Translations under genes and position numbers: made by a program
Shown: piece by piece, positions 8,411 to 16,764 of the stretch
How the letters are laid out: each line of letters begins with the position of its first letter
How positions within the stretch are numbered: position 1 is the first letter of the stretch
Origin: Zetaproteobacteria bacterium
GTDB taxonomy: Bacteria > Pseudomonadota > Zetaproteobacteria > Mariprofundales > Mariprofundaceae
Reading direction: 5' to 3'
NCBI GenBank assembly: GCA_021545585.1
Contig: JAJRTF010000091.1
Location: forward strand, 1 to 32,295
Length of the DNA stretch: 32,295 nucleotides
The notes under the pieces: generated by a model
The model's database searches: none
What the model was told of the DNA's origin: nothing
What the model saw: only the letters and a program-made list of their open reading frames with translations

Positions 8411-8753
8411 TGCCGGCTCCGGATTCGGTTTCTGAAAACAGTTCATTATTCATCAGGGTGACGGGCCAGGTGGCGACAAGGTGGCTGCCCAGATGCGGGC
8501 GCATTTGCTGCACCGCATGTTTGATGCGCTCGCAGGTGTCCATGGCTTCAACAAGAATGGGAAGATCATTCGAAAGGGCCAGAAAAGAAGCGCTATGAAC
8601 TCCGTGAGAACCCTGACCTTCAATGCCTCGCAACACGGTGACACCGCGCAAGCCGCTGAGTCGACACAGATCAAGCACCGCCTCAATGGCAGGGCGTCCG
8701 TCAATGCGATCCGATTCGGTTAGATATATGCGCAGACATGAACCCTCAATCAT
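8403..8753 (-). CDS. DUF190 family protein (PII-like fold)
   Basis: The 116-residue product matches the DUF190 pattern: CLRIYLTESDRIDGRPAIEA near the start, GVTVLRGIEGQGSHG in the middle and NDLPILVEAMDT after it. DUF190 proteins are small cytoplasmic proteins related in fold to PII; their biochemical role is not settled. The gene starts at ATG 8753 with a GGGGAGG about ten bases upstream, and its end overlaps the Crp/Fnr gene, so the two are translated together. That coupling suggests that the protein and the regulator act in one signalling path (inference). The C-terminal 20 residues look family-atypical and may be disordered. Confidence 0.85.
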   Translation of the reverse strand: MIEGSCLRIYLTESDRIDGRPAIEAVLDLCRLSGLRGVTVLRGIEGQGSHGVHSASFLALSNDLPILVEAMDTCERIKHAVQQMRPHLGSHLVATWPVTLMNNELFSETESGAGND

Positions 8754-8781
8754 GTTGCATTAGCCTCCCCTCAGGCATGAC

Positions 8782-8870
8782 TGGTACCGGGAGCGGGAGT
8801 CGAACCCGCACAGAGATTGCTCTCCGAGGGATTTTAAGTCCCTTGTGTCTACCAATTCCACCATCCCGGC
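8782..8870 (-). tRNA. tRNA-Leu (anticodon UAA)
   Basis: The 89-nt sequence on the minus strand folds as a class II tRNA with a long variable arm. The acceptor strands are GCCGGGA and TCCCGGT (G1-U72 wobble as in E. coli tRNA-Leu(UAA)), with A73 and an encoded CCA. The anticodon stem AGGGA/TCCCT encloses the loop CTTAAAA; anticodon TAA is at 8834-8836. The T-arm has GGTTCGACTCC. It reads UUA codons. A TATA-like -10 (8881-8886, minus strand) lies about 11 bases upstream. No terminator separates it from the DUF190 gene 28 bases downstream. Confidence 0.97.
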
Positions 8871-9029
8871 AAGACATGATGCTATAGCCGGGAATCATGC
8901 CAAATACAGATGATAGCGCAATAAATTGTGCATAGGAATAACTTCTTTATACAAGGTGGGTGCCTGATCCGCTTATTTTCGGTCCTGCTGCCCGATCACA
9001 GCCGCCGGGTTTACAGGCTGGAGGTATCA

Positions 9030-9569
9030 TCAGATGATTTTCTCTGCCATTTCCACCACATGGGCACCATAGCTGCGGGCAGCGACGAGGGAGGCATCGG
9101 AGATGCTGGCCGGCATACCTTCGTGATTCCCGCTTCTGCCATAAGCGCCCCAGTGCAGGCCGCCTTCAGCATAGCCCGAAAGATGTTTGGGAAACCCGAT
9201 GATCACCATGCCCTGTTCAAGGAAATGCGCATGCAGGGCAATCATTGTGGTTTCCACGCCGCCACCGGCATTGCCGAAACCGCCACCGGAAACGAATACG
9301 CCACCGACCTTGCCTTCGAGTGCACCTTCCATCCATAGCTTACCGGCCTCATCAATCAGTTTCTTCATCGGCCATGCCATTGAGCCCATGTGCACGGGCG
9401 TACCGAAGAAAATAACATCGGCATCAAGCAGATCATCTTGCGAAGTCTGTTCAGCCAGTTTGAGTACCGGTTGCAGGGCGGCGTTGGCCGCACGGATGCC
9501 GGCGGCGATGGCATCGGCCATTTTTTTCGTGTTTCCATAATCGGAATGGTAGGCAATCAGGATATTCAA
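9030..9569 (-). CDS. WrbA-like flavodoxin / NAD(P)H:quinone oxidoreductase
   Basis: The 179-residue product has a flavodoxin fold with the FMN phosphate loop YHSDYGNTKKMA near the N-terminus. FFGTPVHMGSMAWPMKKLID and FVSGGGFGNAGGGVETT are the flavin-contacting loops of WrbA-type proteins. Such proteins reduce quinones by two electrons. The start is TTG at 9569, supported by GGAG seven bases upstream; no ATG gives the same N-terminus. It stands alone between tRNA-Leu and yqgE. The precise enzyme (WrbA itself or another flavodoxin family member) is not certain. Confidence 0.85.
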   Translation of the reverse strand: MNILIAYHSDYGNTKKMADAIAAGIRAANAALQPVLKLAEQTSQDDLLDADVIFFGTPVHMGSMAWPMKKLIDEAGKLWMEGALEGKVGGVFVSGGGFGNAGGGVETTMIALHAHFLEQGMVIIGFPKHLSGYAEGGLHWGAYGRSGNHEGMPASISDASLVAARSYGAHVVEMAEKII

Positions 9570-9604
9570 GAGGCTACTCCATAAGGCAGGGTTTATAAGT
9601 GAGA

Positions 9605-10177
9605 TCAGGCATGGCCGATCTGACTGGATAGCTGCGAGCGCTCCACACCCATACAGCGGGCGCCGAAGCTCCAGCGTTGTTCGGGTGGTTCCTGGAACAC
9701 GATCTGATGGCTGGCCGGTGCAATCAGCCAGTCGTTATTGGCCAGCTCGTTTTCCAGCTGACCGGCGGCCCAGCCGGCATAGCCGAGCATCATCATGTAA
9801 TGCTCCGGCCCTTCACCCCGGGCCAGATCCTCAAGTACATCGCGGGAGGCAGTCAGGTACAGATCCTCTGTCACCTGCATGGTTGAATCGAACACCTGCC
9901 ATCCGTCATGCAGGATAAAACCCCGAAATGCATCGATCGGGCCGCCGTCAAACACCGGGTGGGCGAGGTTTTCAGTATCCTGAATCGGATCTCCGGCCGA
10001 AATATCCAGATCAGTCAGTACTTCCAGCATGCTCAGGCCGCGTGGGCGGTTGATGATCAGCCCCATACTGCCGTCCTGATCATGATTGCAGACCAGTACA
10101 ACGGCATCCTTGAAGTTCGGATCGCTCAGTGACGGGGTGGCAAGCAACAGGTGTCCGGCCAGTTGATTGAGTTGCAC
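9605..10177 (-). CDS. yqgE: YqgE/AlgH family protein (UPF0301)
   Basis: The 190-residue product shows the family pattern: LAGHLLLATPSLSDPNFKDAVVLVCNHDQDGSMGLIINRP at its N-terminus, PVFDGGPID in the middle and MLGYAGWAAGQLENELANNDW near the end. The function is unknown; AlgH was first linked to alginate control in Pseudomonas. Start is GTG at 10177 with GGAGG five bases upstream. It lies 12 bases after pdxA, so it is probably the last gene of the lptD-surA-pdxA transcript, where E. coli has rsmA. Confidence 0.93.
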   Translation of the reverse strand: MQLNQLAGHLLLATPSLSDPNFKDAVVLVCNHDQDGSMGLIINRPRGLSMLEVLTDLDISAGDPIQDTENLAHPVFDGGPIDAFRGFILHDGWQVFDSTMQVTEDLYLTASRDVLEDLARGEGPEHYMMMLGYAGWAAGQLENELANNDWLIAPASHQIVFQEPPEQRWSFGARCMGVERSQLSSQIGHA

Positions 10178-10189
10178 GATGTCCTCCTG

Positions 10190-11212
10190 TCAGATACTGG
10201 TTTGGCGAGTATCCGCTTTACCCGGATGTCTACGCATGTCGCGTGCCATGCTAATAGCTGCCTTAAGGCTACTGTAGGACACTTTTTCTGTTCCTGCACG
10301 ATTGAGTGCTGTGCCATGATCGACACTGGTGCGGATAAAGGGCAGGCCGAGTGTGATATTGACTGCTTCGCCGAAGCTTAGTGCTTTGATCGGAATCAGC
10401 GCCTGATCGTGATAACAGCAGACCACTGCGTCGAACTGGTTGCGCACCGGGGCGGAAAACATGGTGTCGGCAGGCAGGGGGTCAGTGACCCAGATGCCGT
10501 TTTTCCGCGCGGCTTCAGCAGCAGGGGCAAGGATGCAGCTCTCCTCATCGCCAAAGTGCCCCTGCTCGCCGGCATGCGGGTTCAGGGCGCACAGGCCGAT
10601 GTTCGGGCTGGCAATGCCGAAGCGCCGCTGTAAATCGCGTGCCGTAATTTCGAGGCAGCGAAGGGTTGCCTGTGTCGATAGGGCGGAAGGTACATCGCCG
10701 ATTGCCAAATGCGTGGTCAGCAGGGCTACGCGCAGCGTATCCGAGGCCAGCATCATGACAAAGTCCGAGTTGTTTGCCAGGTGCGCCAGATATTCGGTGT
10801 GGCCGGGAAAAGCAAAGCCGCTATTTTTCAGTATGGCCTTTTCAATCGGACCGGTAACCATGCCGGCAGCTCCACCGCTGATGCAGGCATGGGCTGCCTC
10901 ACGGATGCAGGCGACGACAGCATCGGCAGTGGCTGCAGCAGGGCGGCCGAGTGTGATCGGTCCGCTTGCTGTGCTATCGGATAGAGGGTTCCAGCACTGC
11001 AGACCGACATCGCATGTGGGTGTGGATGCCAAATCAGGATGTTCGCAGGCTGTTGTCGGCAGGCCGATGGCTGTTGCCCGTTCGTTCAGCCATGTGGCCG
11101 GTGCTGCGATGATACAGCCGGACAGACTGGCCGGGTCATCGGTGAACAGGCGCAGGATGCAATCCGGGCCGATACCGGCGGGCTCGCCAACGGTGACAAG
11201 CAGTGGAATCAC
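10190..11212 (-). CDS. pdxA: 4-hydroxythreonine-4-phosphate dehydrogenase
   Basis: PdxA oxidises 4-phosphohydroxy-threonine in the DXP-dependent route to pyridoxal phosphate. The product has 340 residues, near the family norm. Diagnostic segments: VGEPAGIGPD at the N-terminus, AGMVTGPIEKAIL, GHTEYLA, LNPHAGEQGHFG and CYHDQALIPIKAL; the His residues in the last three segments bind the metal. Start is GTG at 11212, four bases after the surA stop codon, so translation is probably coupled. The surA-pdxA order is as in E. coli. Confidence 0.97.
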   Translation of the reverse strand: MIPLLVTVGEPAGIGPDCILRLFTDDPASLSGCIIAAPATWLNERATAIGLPTTACEHPDLASTPTCDVGLQCWNPLSDSTASGPITLGRPAAATADAVVACIREAAHACISGGAAGMVTGPIEKAILKNSGFAFPGHTEYLAHLANNSDFVMMLASDTLRVALLTTHLAIGDVPSALSTQATLRCLEITARDLQRRFGIASPNIGLCALNPHAGEQGHFGDEESCILAPAAEAARKNGIWVTDPLPADTMFSAPVRNQFDAVVCCYHDQALIPIKALSFGEAVNITLGLPFIRTSVDHGTALNRAGTEKVSYSSLKAAISMARDMRRHPGKADTRQTSI

Positions 11213-11216
11213 GGGT

Positions 11217-12935
11217 TTACTGCAGCGGGCGAGATTGTTCGCGGATAATCAGCCAGCGGTCGTCGGTTTTCTCCATATCCAGAGTCTTGACATCAAGACT
11301 TTTGTAGCTGCCCGACTCGAAACGCTGCTCAAAGCTGATACGCACATGTGCGTCATCGACCGGCTCAACCCTGATATCCTTCAGCTGGATGCGGATATAG
11401 CGTTTATTACCGATCACGCGTGCCTTGTACGCCTTCCATTTGTCCATAGTGTGAAAACGCTTGCCCGGATCAAAATGCTCGCTGTAGGCGGAGAAATAGG
11501 TATCCAGCTCCTGATTGCGCCAGGCATCCAGCCAGCGTTCAAGCGCTGCTTCCGGGGAGTCGGAAGCCTGAGCTGCTGGCGCGCTGGCGGGCACCGCCAC
11601 AGCAGCTATAGCCGCACCGTCAAACACAACATCGCTACAGTCATGCTTTTCAATTACGGCTCTTGCTTTTACAGCGGCCAGCCAGCGTGGCAATTGCTCC
11701 TGCATCTCGGCATTGATAAGGATTTCCTGAATTTTATCGCGTTTGGCTTCAAATGAATTCGGATCAATATGACGTGTATTCACAACCCGGATGATATGCA
11801 GGCCAAAGGGTGATTCGACCACGCCACTTGTTTCGCCGGCTTTGAGCTTGAATGCTGCTTCTTCAAATGCTTTGACCATGGCACCGCGTTTGAACCACCC
11901 CAGATCGCCACCACGGCTGGCACTTGGACCCTGCGAGACTTCCTTGGCGCGTGTGGCAAATTCCTCATCGCTTGCATCAGCCATGTCTTTGGCGATGTTT
12001 CTAGCGCGATAGAGGATTTTGGCGCGTGTGGCCTTATCGGCTGTTTTCGGTATCTGCAGGAGAATATGACGGGCATGTATTTCATCATGACTGTCGCCGC
12101 TCCGGGGTTCCGGTTGATGCATGCGTTCATCCAGTACGGTCAGGATGTGAAAGCCTCCGGGTGAGCGAATCGGATTTGAGATATCACCGACCGGAAGGTC
12201 CAGCGCCGAGGCGAATCGGGTGGCGATGCCGCCCGGCATAAACCAGCCCATGACACCGCCTTTTTTGCCATCAGGAGCATCGGAATGCAGTGATGCCTGT
12301 TGAGCGAAATCTTTGCCGGATTTGAGTTCCTGATAGATATGCTTGGCTTTGTCCCGTGTGGCAGACACCTGCTCCGGTGTGGGGTCGGTGGGAAGGGCAA
12401 TGAAAATCTGGGCCAGACGAACCTCACGTACAGGGGATGAGTTGGCGATATGTTTGCGATAATATTCGCGCATAGCCTCATCGCTGATCTTCACTTTACT
12501 GCGCACGGCAATATTGACCAGTTTACTGTTGAGGATTTGTTCGCGCAGGTTCTTCCTGTAGGCATCATAATCTATGCCCTGTTGTGCCAGTGCCAGCTTT
12601 AGTTGACCGGGCAATAGTTTGTTGTTTGTTTCGATGTTGGCGATGGTTTTATCAAGCTCATCATCACTCACCTTGATTTCCAGTTTGCGCGCTTGCTGAG
12701 CCTGCAGGGTGCTGGTGATACGATCACTCAGGGCGCGAGCCATCAGCTGATCCCGGGGCGGCATCTGCTTGGTGCCGGATTGTCCCAGTTGCTTCTGCAT
12801 GGTGAGTACATCCTGCTGGATTTCGTAGCAGGTGACGGGCTCATTGTTGATCACAGCAGCAATCGAATCCAGGGTTTCGGCCTGTGCGGGCATGATCATT
12901 GTCAGCAGGGTCGCAAGCATGGCGGTAATGCGCAT
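11217..12935 (-). CDS. surA: Periplasmic chaperone SurA with an added C-terminal NTF2-like domain
   Basis: SurA escorts unfolded outer-membrane proteins, LptD above all, across the periplasm to BAM. The product is 572 residues against 428 in E. coli. In order: signal peptide (1-19, ending AQA), SurA N-terminal domain (about 20-170), parvulin domain 1 (about 173-270), parvulin domain 2 (about 285-385, with RHILLQI and GGDLGWF), a C-terminal helix, an Ala/Pro-rich linker (about 440-458), then an extra domain (about 460-572) starting SPEAALERWLDAW. This domain resembles the NTF2-like domain of Cds6-type L,D-transpeptidases and is about 40% identical to a segment of the neighbouring LptD. I chose ATG 12935, with GGAGG four bases upstream; 12980 would misplace the signal peptide. 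It lies 60 bases after lptD. Confidence 0.93.
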   Translation of the reverse strand: MRITAMLATLLTMIMPAQAETLDSIAAVINNEPVTCYEIQQDVLTMQKQLGQSGTKQMPPRDQLMARALSDRITSTLQAQQARKLEIKVSDDELDKTIANIETNNKLLPGQLKLALAQQGIDYDAYRKNLREQILNSKLVNIAVRSKVKISDEAMREYYRKHIANSSPVREVRLAQIFIALPTDPTPEQVSATRDKAKHIYQELKSGKDFAQQASLHSDAPDGKKGGVMGWFMPGGIATRFASALDLPVGDISNPIRSPGGFHILTVLDERMHQPEPRSGDSHDEIHARHILLQIPKTADKATRAKILYRARNIAKDMADASDEEFATRAKEVSQGPSASRGGDLGWFKRGAMVKAFEEAAFKLKAGETSGVVESPFGLHIIRVVNTRHIDPNSFEAKRDKIQEILINAEMQEQLPRWLAAVKARAVIEKHDCSDVVFDGAAIAAVAVPASAPAAQASDSPEAALERWLDAWRNQELDTYFSAYSEHFDPGKRFHTMDKWKAYKARVIGNKRYIRIQLKDIRVEPVDDAHVRISFEQRFESGSYKSLDVKTLDMEKTDDRWLIIREQSRPLQ

Positions 12936-12995
12936 GGGGCCTCCAGTCAGTGGAAAGATTTGAATTATCATGAGCAGCACTGTGTAGCCATGAGA

Positions 12996-15791
12996 TCAGG
13001 AAGAACCGACGCTACCCAGCCCCTTGAACTCAAGCAAGATTTGGACACCATAGTCTGCATTCCGGGCTGTGCCGTTGGGCCTGTTCAGACGATAGCCTTC
13101 CAGCCCAAGGCTCCAGCAGGGATGCGAATATTTCAGGCCCAGTGTGGCCTGCTGGGTCAGTTTGATCAGGTTGTCATATACCCATTTTCCGCTGGCCTGC
13201 CAGCGCTGGCCAAGTCGGATGCTGCCGGACAGGTTGATCAGTTGAGCTGCCAGTGCATAGCGGGCATCGGTGAACTGATAGCCGGCCTGCAGGCGTACGA
13301 TACCGGCTGTGACATCTATGCGTGACGTGAGGGTTGCCCAGTAGCGGTCAGCCGAATTGTACTGGCCGCTGGCAAACAGGCGAAAACCATCCACGGGTGT
13401 CAGTGCAAATTCGGCGAGCAGATTTGAAAAAGGCCGTGTGGCAGCGGGCTGCACAATCGGATCGACCGATTGACGCAACATATCGTAGGCTGCCCCGGCG
13501 CGTAGCATCAGGAATTCACGGGATGCCAGTCCATCTTTATGCTGCCAGCGGGTCTCAAGCATCATCGATATGCGATTGATGCGTTCAATGCGGTCACGCC
13601 CGGTAAAACGGTTGCCGTTCAGCAGGTTGCTCCAGGTCAGCCTGCCGAATGTGGAATCGAAATTTGCCATATTCGTCTGATCGGATACGCCGATATAATC
13701 ATAACGCAGTATCGGCGAGATTTGGTGTCGCCAGGTCTTGTCAGCGGAAATGCGTTCGAAATCGCTGCGCAGCTCCAGGCTGGCCTCGCCGCTGGTGCGT
13801 TGCTGCTGTGCTGGAAGAACGGTGTCCTGCAACCAGTAGCGGGTGTGATGGCTGCCGGCCTGCAGAGTGGCGGATATCCCCCCGCCTTCCAGTTTCCACG
13901 GGATTTCAATGTAAGGGTGCAGGTCCATGCGCCAGCCATCGATACCGCTGCTGCGCGCAAAGCGGGTGGTCTGTTGATCGAAGTGGAGATAGGTATTGCT
14001 CAGGGGTGCCCACTGCAGATGGCTTTCCAGCCTGGGCTGGATATGCAGCACGGTGGCATTACTGGTGAGGGTCAGATCCTGCTGGTGCTGGCCCATGAGC
14101 ATCCAGTCGCCTCTGAGTGAATCTGTAACATACGAACGGGACAGGGTGGCGGTGCTTTCCAGATAGCGCTTACTGGCATCACTACCGGTGGCATAGTCAG
14201 CCATATACAGATGATCGCTGACATGGTCTGCCTTGATATTCAGGGCGATATTACCGGGCAGTTGCCACTTGATATCGCCCTGCAGGCGTGAGCGGGCACT
14301 GCCGGTGATGCTGTCGTTGATGCCTGCTACATCGATGCGTTCGCTGCCCAGTTTGGAAATATGGCGTAGCTCGACCTCTCCCATGACACCGCGCGCGCTC
14401 ATCCAGGTGGGGGTCAGGGTGGCATCCAAGTCGGTTGACGGGGCAAGGTACAGGGGCAGGCCAAGTTCAGTGCCCCGACGCTTGCTGGTAGCCACCTTCG
14501 GAGTTAGCAGCCCGGACTTGCGCTTGAGTGGCTGAGACCACCACGGTGAATACAGTACCGGGACTCCGGCTATTTCGAATTTGGTATGTCTGGCCGTTAC
14601 TTCGCCCTGCTGCTGGTCGAGGCGGATTGTATCGGCCTGAAGCGCCCATGCTTCATCGCTTTCCGAGCACGTACTGAAGCGAGCATCGTGCGCTTCAAAC
14701 AGCGTGTCGTTGACGCGCGTCAGTTTTTTGGCTTGCAGACGCTCGCCGTTGGGCAGGTAGAGCGTCGCCTGTTCAATAGTTCCGGCATGTGTTTCACTGT
14801 CGATTTCTGCCGATTCCGCCTGGATACGGCCTTCAGCAGATTGCATCTGAACATGCCCCTCGGCGCGTATGCTGTGTTGCTGGCGGTTGAACTTGACCCT
14901 GTCAGCTGTCATGGAACGTTCAGGAGTCTTGGCAAAGTTTGCCTGCAGCGCATTCAGCCAGGCCTGACGCGTGGGGTACTGCTGCACAGGATATGCATCT
15001 GCAGCATACCGGTTTGTATAAGCCTGCAAGTCACGTCGGTTCCAGGCGTTTTTCCAGGCGCTAATAGCCTGTTCCGGGCTTTCCTGACTGTTGATGTCGG
15101 CGGCGATGCTGAATGTGTCGATGACCGTTTCCCGCAGAATCTTCCAGCCACTGTCGGCCCGCCCAAAAATCAGGCGTTTGATGTCGCGGCTGTTGCCTCG
15201 ATCGGAGTCGTAATATTGAATGAACTCAACCTGCATCTGATCGGATTTCAGTGGCTGGATACGAATACCCTCCACTTTTACTCGAATATACTGTTTATTG
15301 GCGATGGCTCTTTTTTTGTAGCTTCGCCAGTCGGCCTGAGAAGCAAAGCGGCTATCAGGTCGGAATTGATCGGAATAGGCGGAGAAATACTGATCCTGTT
15401 TCTGTTCGCTCCACGCCTTGCGCCACGACGCGAGAGCATCTTCAATCGAAGGGTAGGGCCGCATGTCCTCCTCTGCATCGGCGGCATCGAGGCTCTGCTC
15501 GGAAATGATTTTCCAGCCCTGCGCGGTTTTATTAAGTGTTAAGCGTTTGTGTTTCGGTTTGACGTCGGTGGGCTCGGTTGTCTGATCGAAGTCGGCACGG
15601 ACGATGTGCCAGTCGATCGGTGTGATGCGCATATGGCGCAGAGTTCGCACTGGCCGTTGCTTGATCACCACATTGCCGCTGGCAATAACGGTGCCATAGC
15701 TGTCCTGAGTCAGTTCATCGGCGGTAATATCCAGCCCTGCTGCGGCGGCGGCTGCAGGCATAAACGTCAGAAGGAACAGAAAGCGCCACAT
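12996..15791 (-). CDS. lptD: LPS-assembly protein LptD with NTF2-like domains inserted in its N-terminal jellyroll
   Basis: LptD is the outer-membrane barrel that, with LptE, inserts LPS in the outer leaflet. Start ATG 15791 gives 931 residues and a signal peptide (1-19, AAAAA cleavage region). The jellyroll begins at about 20 (LDITADEL, ASGNVVIKQ), is broken at about 47 and resumes near 294 (MTADRVKFNRQQHSIRAEGHV). The insert of about 245 residues holds a C-terminal half (47-101), a full copy (115-222) and an N-terminal half (238-291) of the domain found at the end of SurA. The barrel follows from about 400 (PVLYSPWWSQPLKRKSGLLTP). Without the insert the length is about 685. The gene shares a strand with ubiG upstream (59-base gap) and surA downstream. 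TTG 15821 is a weaker start. Confidence 0.93.
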   Translation of the reverse strand: MWRFLFLLTFMPAAAAAAGLDITADELTQDSYGTVIASGNVVIKQRPVRTLRHMRITPIDWHIVRADFDQTTEPTDVKPKHKRLTLNKTAQGWKIISEQSLDAADAEEDMRPYPSIEDALASWRKAWSEQKQDQYFSAYSDQFRPDSRFASQADWRSYKKRAIANKQYIRVKVEGIRIQPLKSDQMQVEFIQYYDSDRGNSRDIKRLIFGRADSGWKILRETVIDTFSIAADINSQESPEQAISAWKNAWNRRDLQAYTNRYAADAYPVQQYPTRQAWLNALQANFAKTPERSMTADRVKFNRQQHSIRAEGHVQMQSAEGRIQAESAEIDSETHAGTIEQATLYLPNGERLQAKKLTRVNDTLFEAHDARFSTCSESDEAWALQADTIRLDQQQGEVTARHTKFEIAGVPVLYSPWWSQPLKRKSGLLTPKVATSKRRGTELGLPLYLAPSTDLDATLTPTWMSARGVMGEVELRHISKLGSERIDVAGINDSITGSARSRLQGDIKWQLPGNIALNIKADHVSDHLYMADYATGSDASKRYLESTATLSRSYVTDSLRGDWMLMGQHQQDLTLTSNATVLHIQPRLESHLQWAPLSNTYLHFDQQTTRFARSSGIDGWRMDLHPYIEIPWKLEGGGISATLQAGSHHTRYWLQDTVLPAQQQRTSGEASLELRSDFERISADKTWRHQISPILRYDYIGVSDQTNMANFDSTFGRLTWSNLLNGNRFTGRDRIERINRISMMLETRWQHKDGLASREFLMLRAGAAYDMLRQSVDPIVQPAATRPFSNLLAEFALTPVDGFRLFASGQYNSADRYWATLTSRIDVTAGIVRLQAGYQFTDARYALAAQLINLSGSIRLGQRWQASGKWVYDNLIKLTQQATLGLKYSHPCWSLGLEGYRLNRPNGTARNADYGVQILLEFKGLGSVGSS

Positions 15792-15850
15792 GGCGGGGCA
15801 ATCTATCGGACAAGACTGCAATGTGCACTTGCCATGCAGGGATGGATAAC

Positions 15851-16555
15851 TCAGTCGGGTTTGACAGCCAGACCAAGATAATTGACTGATAAATCTTCAC
15901 TGAGGCTGAAACGGTCGGCAAGCAACGAATAGGACATGCCGCGCAATTCGCGGATATCCAGCCCTGCATGGCGTAGCGCGGCATGCATCTCCGAGGGCTT
16001 GATGAACTTGGCGTATTCATGCGTTCCCTTTGGCAGCCAGCCCATGATATATTCAGCCCCAAGAATAGCCTTGATATAGGAAACAGGATTGCGGTTCAGG
16101 GTAGCGAAAAAGAAACTGCCGCCGGGCTTGATCATCGCGGCGCAGGCTTTCACTGTGCGCCCGACGTCAGGGACGTGTTCGAGCACTTCCAGACATGTGA
16201 TGGTATCGTAATATCCGATATGGGCTTCGGCCCATGTTTCGGCGTCGTTTTCGACATATTCCACCGCTGTGCCGCTCTGCTCGGCATGCAGGCGGGCTAC
16301 GGCCAGCGCCTTGGGGGAGCGATCAATACCGGTGACCTTTGCGCCGCGTGAAGCCATGCCCTCGGCCAGCAGACCACCGCCGCAACCGACATCCAGTACT
16401 GTGCTGTTCGGCAGGTCGATATGGCCGGCGATGTAATCCAGACGCAACGGATTGATGCGATGCAGCGGCTTGAACTTGCCTGCGGGATCCCACCACTCCT
16501 CAGCCATGGCTTCGAATTTGTTAATTTCATCCTGATCAAAGTGCTGTTTGCTCAT
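15851..16555 (-). CDS. ubiG: Ubiquinone biosynthesis O-methyltransferase
   Basis: UbiG carries out both O-methylations in ubiquinone synthesis with S-adenosylmethionine. The product has 234 residues, as usual for the family. The N-terminal part EINKFEAMAEEWWDPAGKFKPLH is diagnostic. SAM motif I is VLDVGCGGG at residues 53-61; later motifs include ITCLEVLEHVPD and KPGGSFFFATLNR. The start is ATG 16555; the frame stays open to 16639 but those residues are not family-like. It suggests that the organism uses ubiquinone. It lies upstream of lptD and is divergent from the permease pair. Confidence 0.96.
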   Translation of the reverse strand: MSKQHFDQDEINKFEAMAEEWWDPAGKFKPLHRINPLRLDYIAGHIDLPNSTVLDVGCGGGLLAEGMASRGAKVTGIDRSPKALAVARLHAEQSGTAVEYVENDAETWAEAHIGYYDTITCLEVLEHVPDVGRTVKACAAMIKPGGSFFFATLNRNPVSYIKAILGAEYIMGWLPKGTHEYAKFIKPSEMHAALRHAGLDIRELRGMSYSLLADRFSLSEDLSVNYLGLAVKPD

Positions 16556-16764
16556 GTCCGCAGGATGCGATTGCTCCGGCGTGAAAGCAAGTGCCAAACA
16601 TGATCCGGGGCTGCCATATGCTGTTGTTTCACTGCGCATTCAGGCACATCCCATGGGCGATGATGATGGGATGATAGCGTCCTTGCCCGCCGGCCATGCC
16701 CCTTCTTCGGGCATATACAGCTTGTCATATGTTCAAAGGATATCCGGGCGGCTAGTCTGGCCGG

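Noticed and set aside
10440-11756. Long forward open frame of 438 codons
   Set aside because: It lies opposite to pdxA and the end of surA, both of which are certain; its translation is low-complexity and unlike any protein.
14586-15542. Forward open frame of 318 codons over lptD
   Set aside because: It is the opposite-strand image of the lptD insert region, without a ribosome site or family features.
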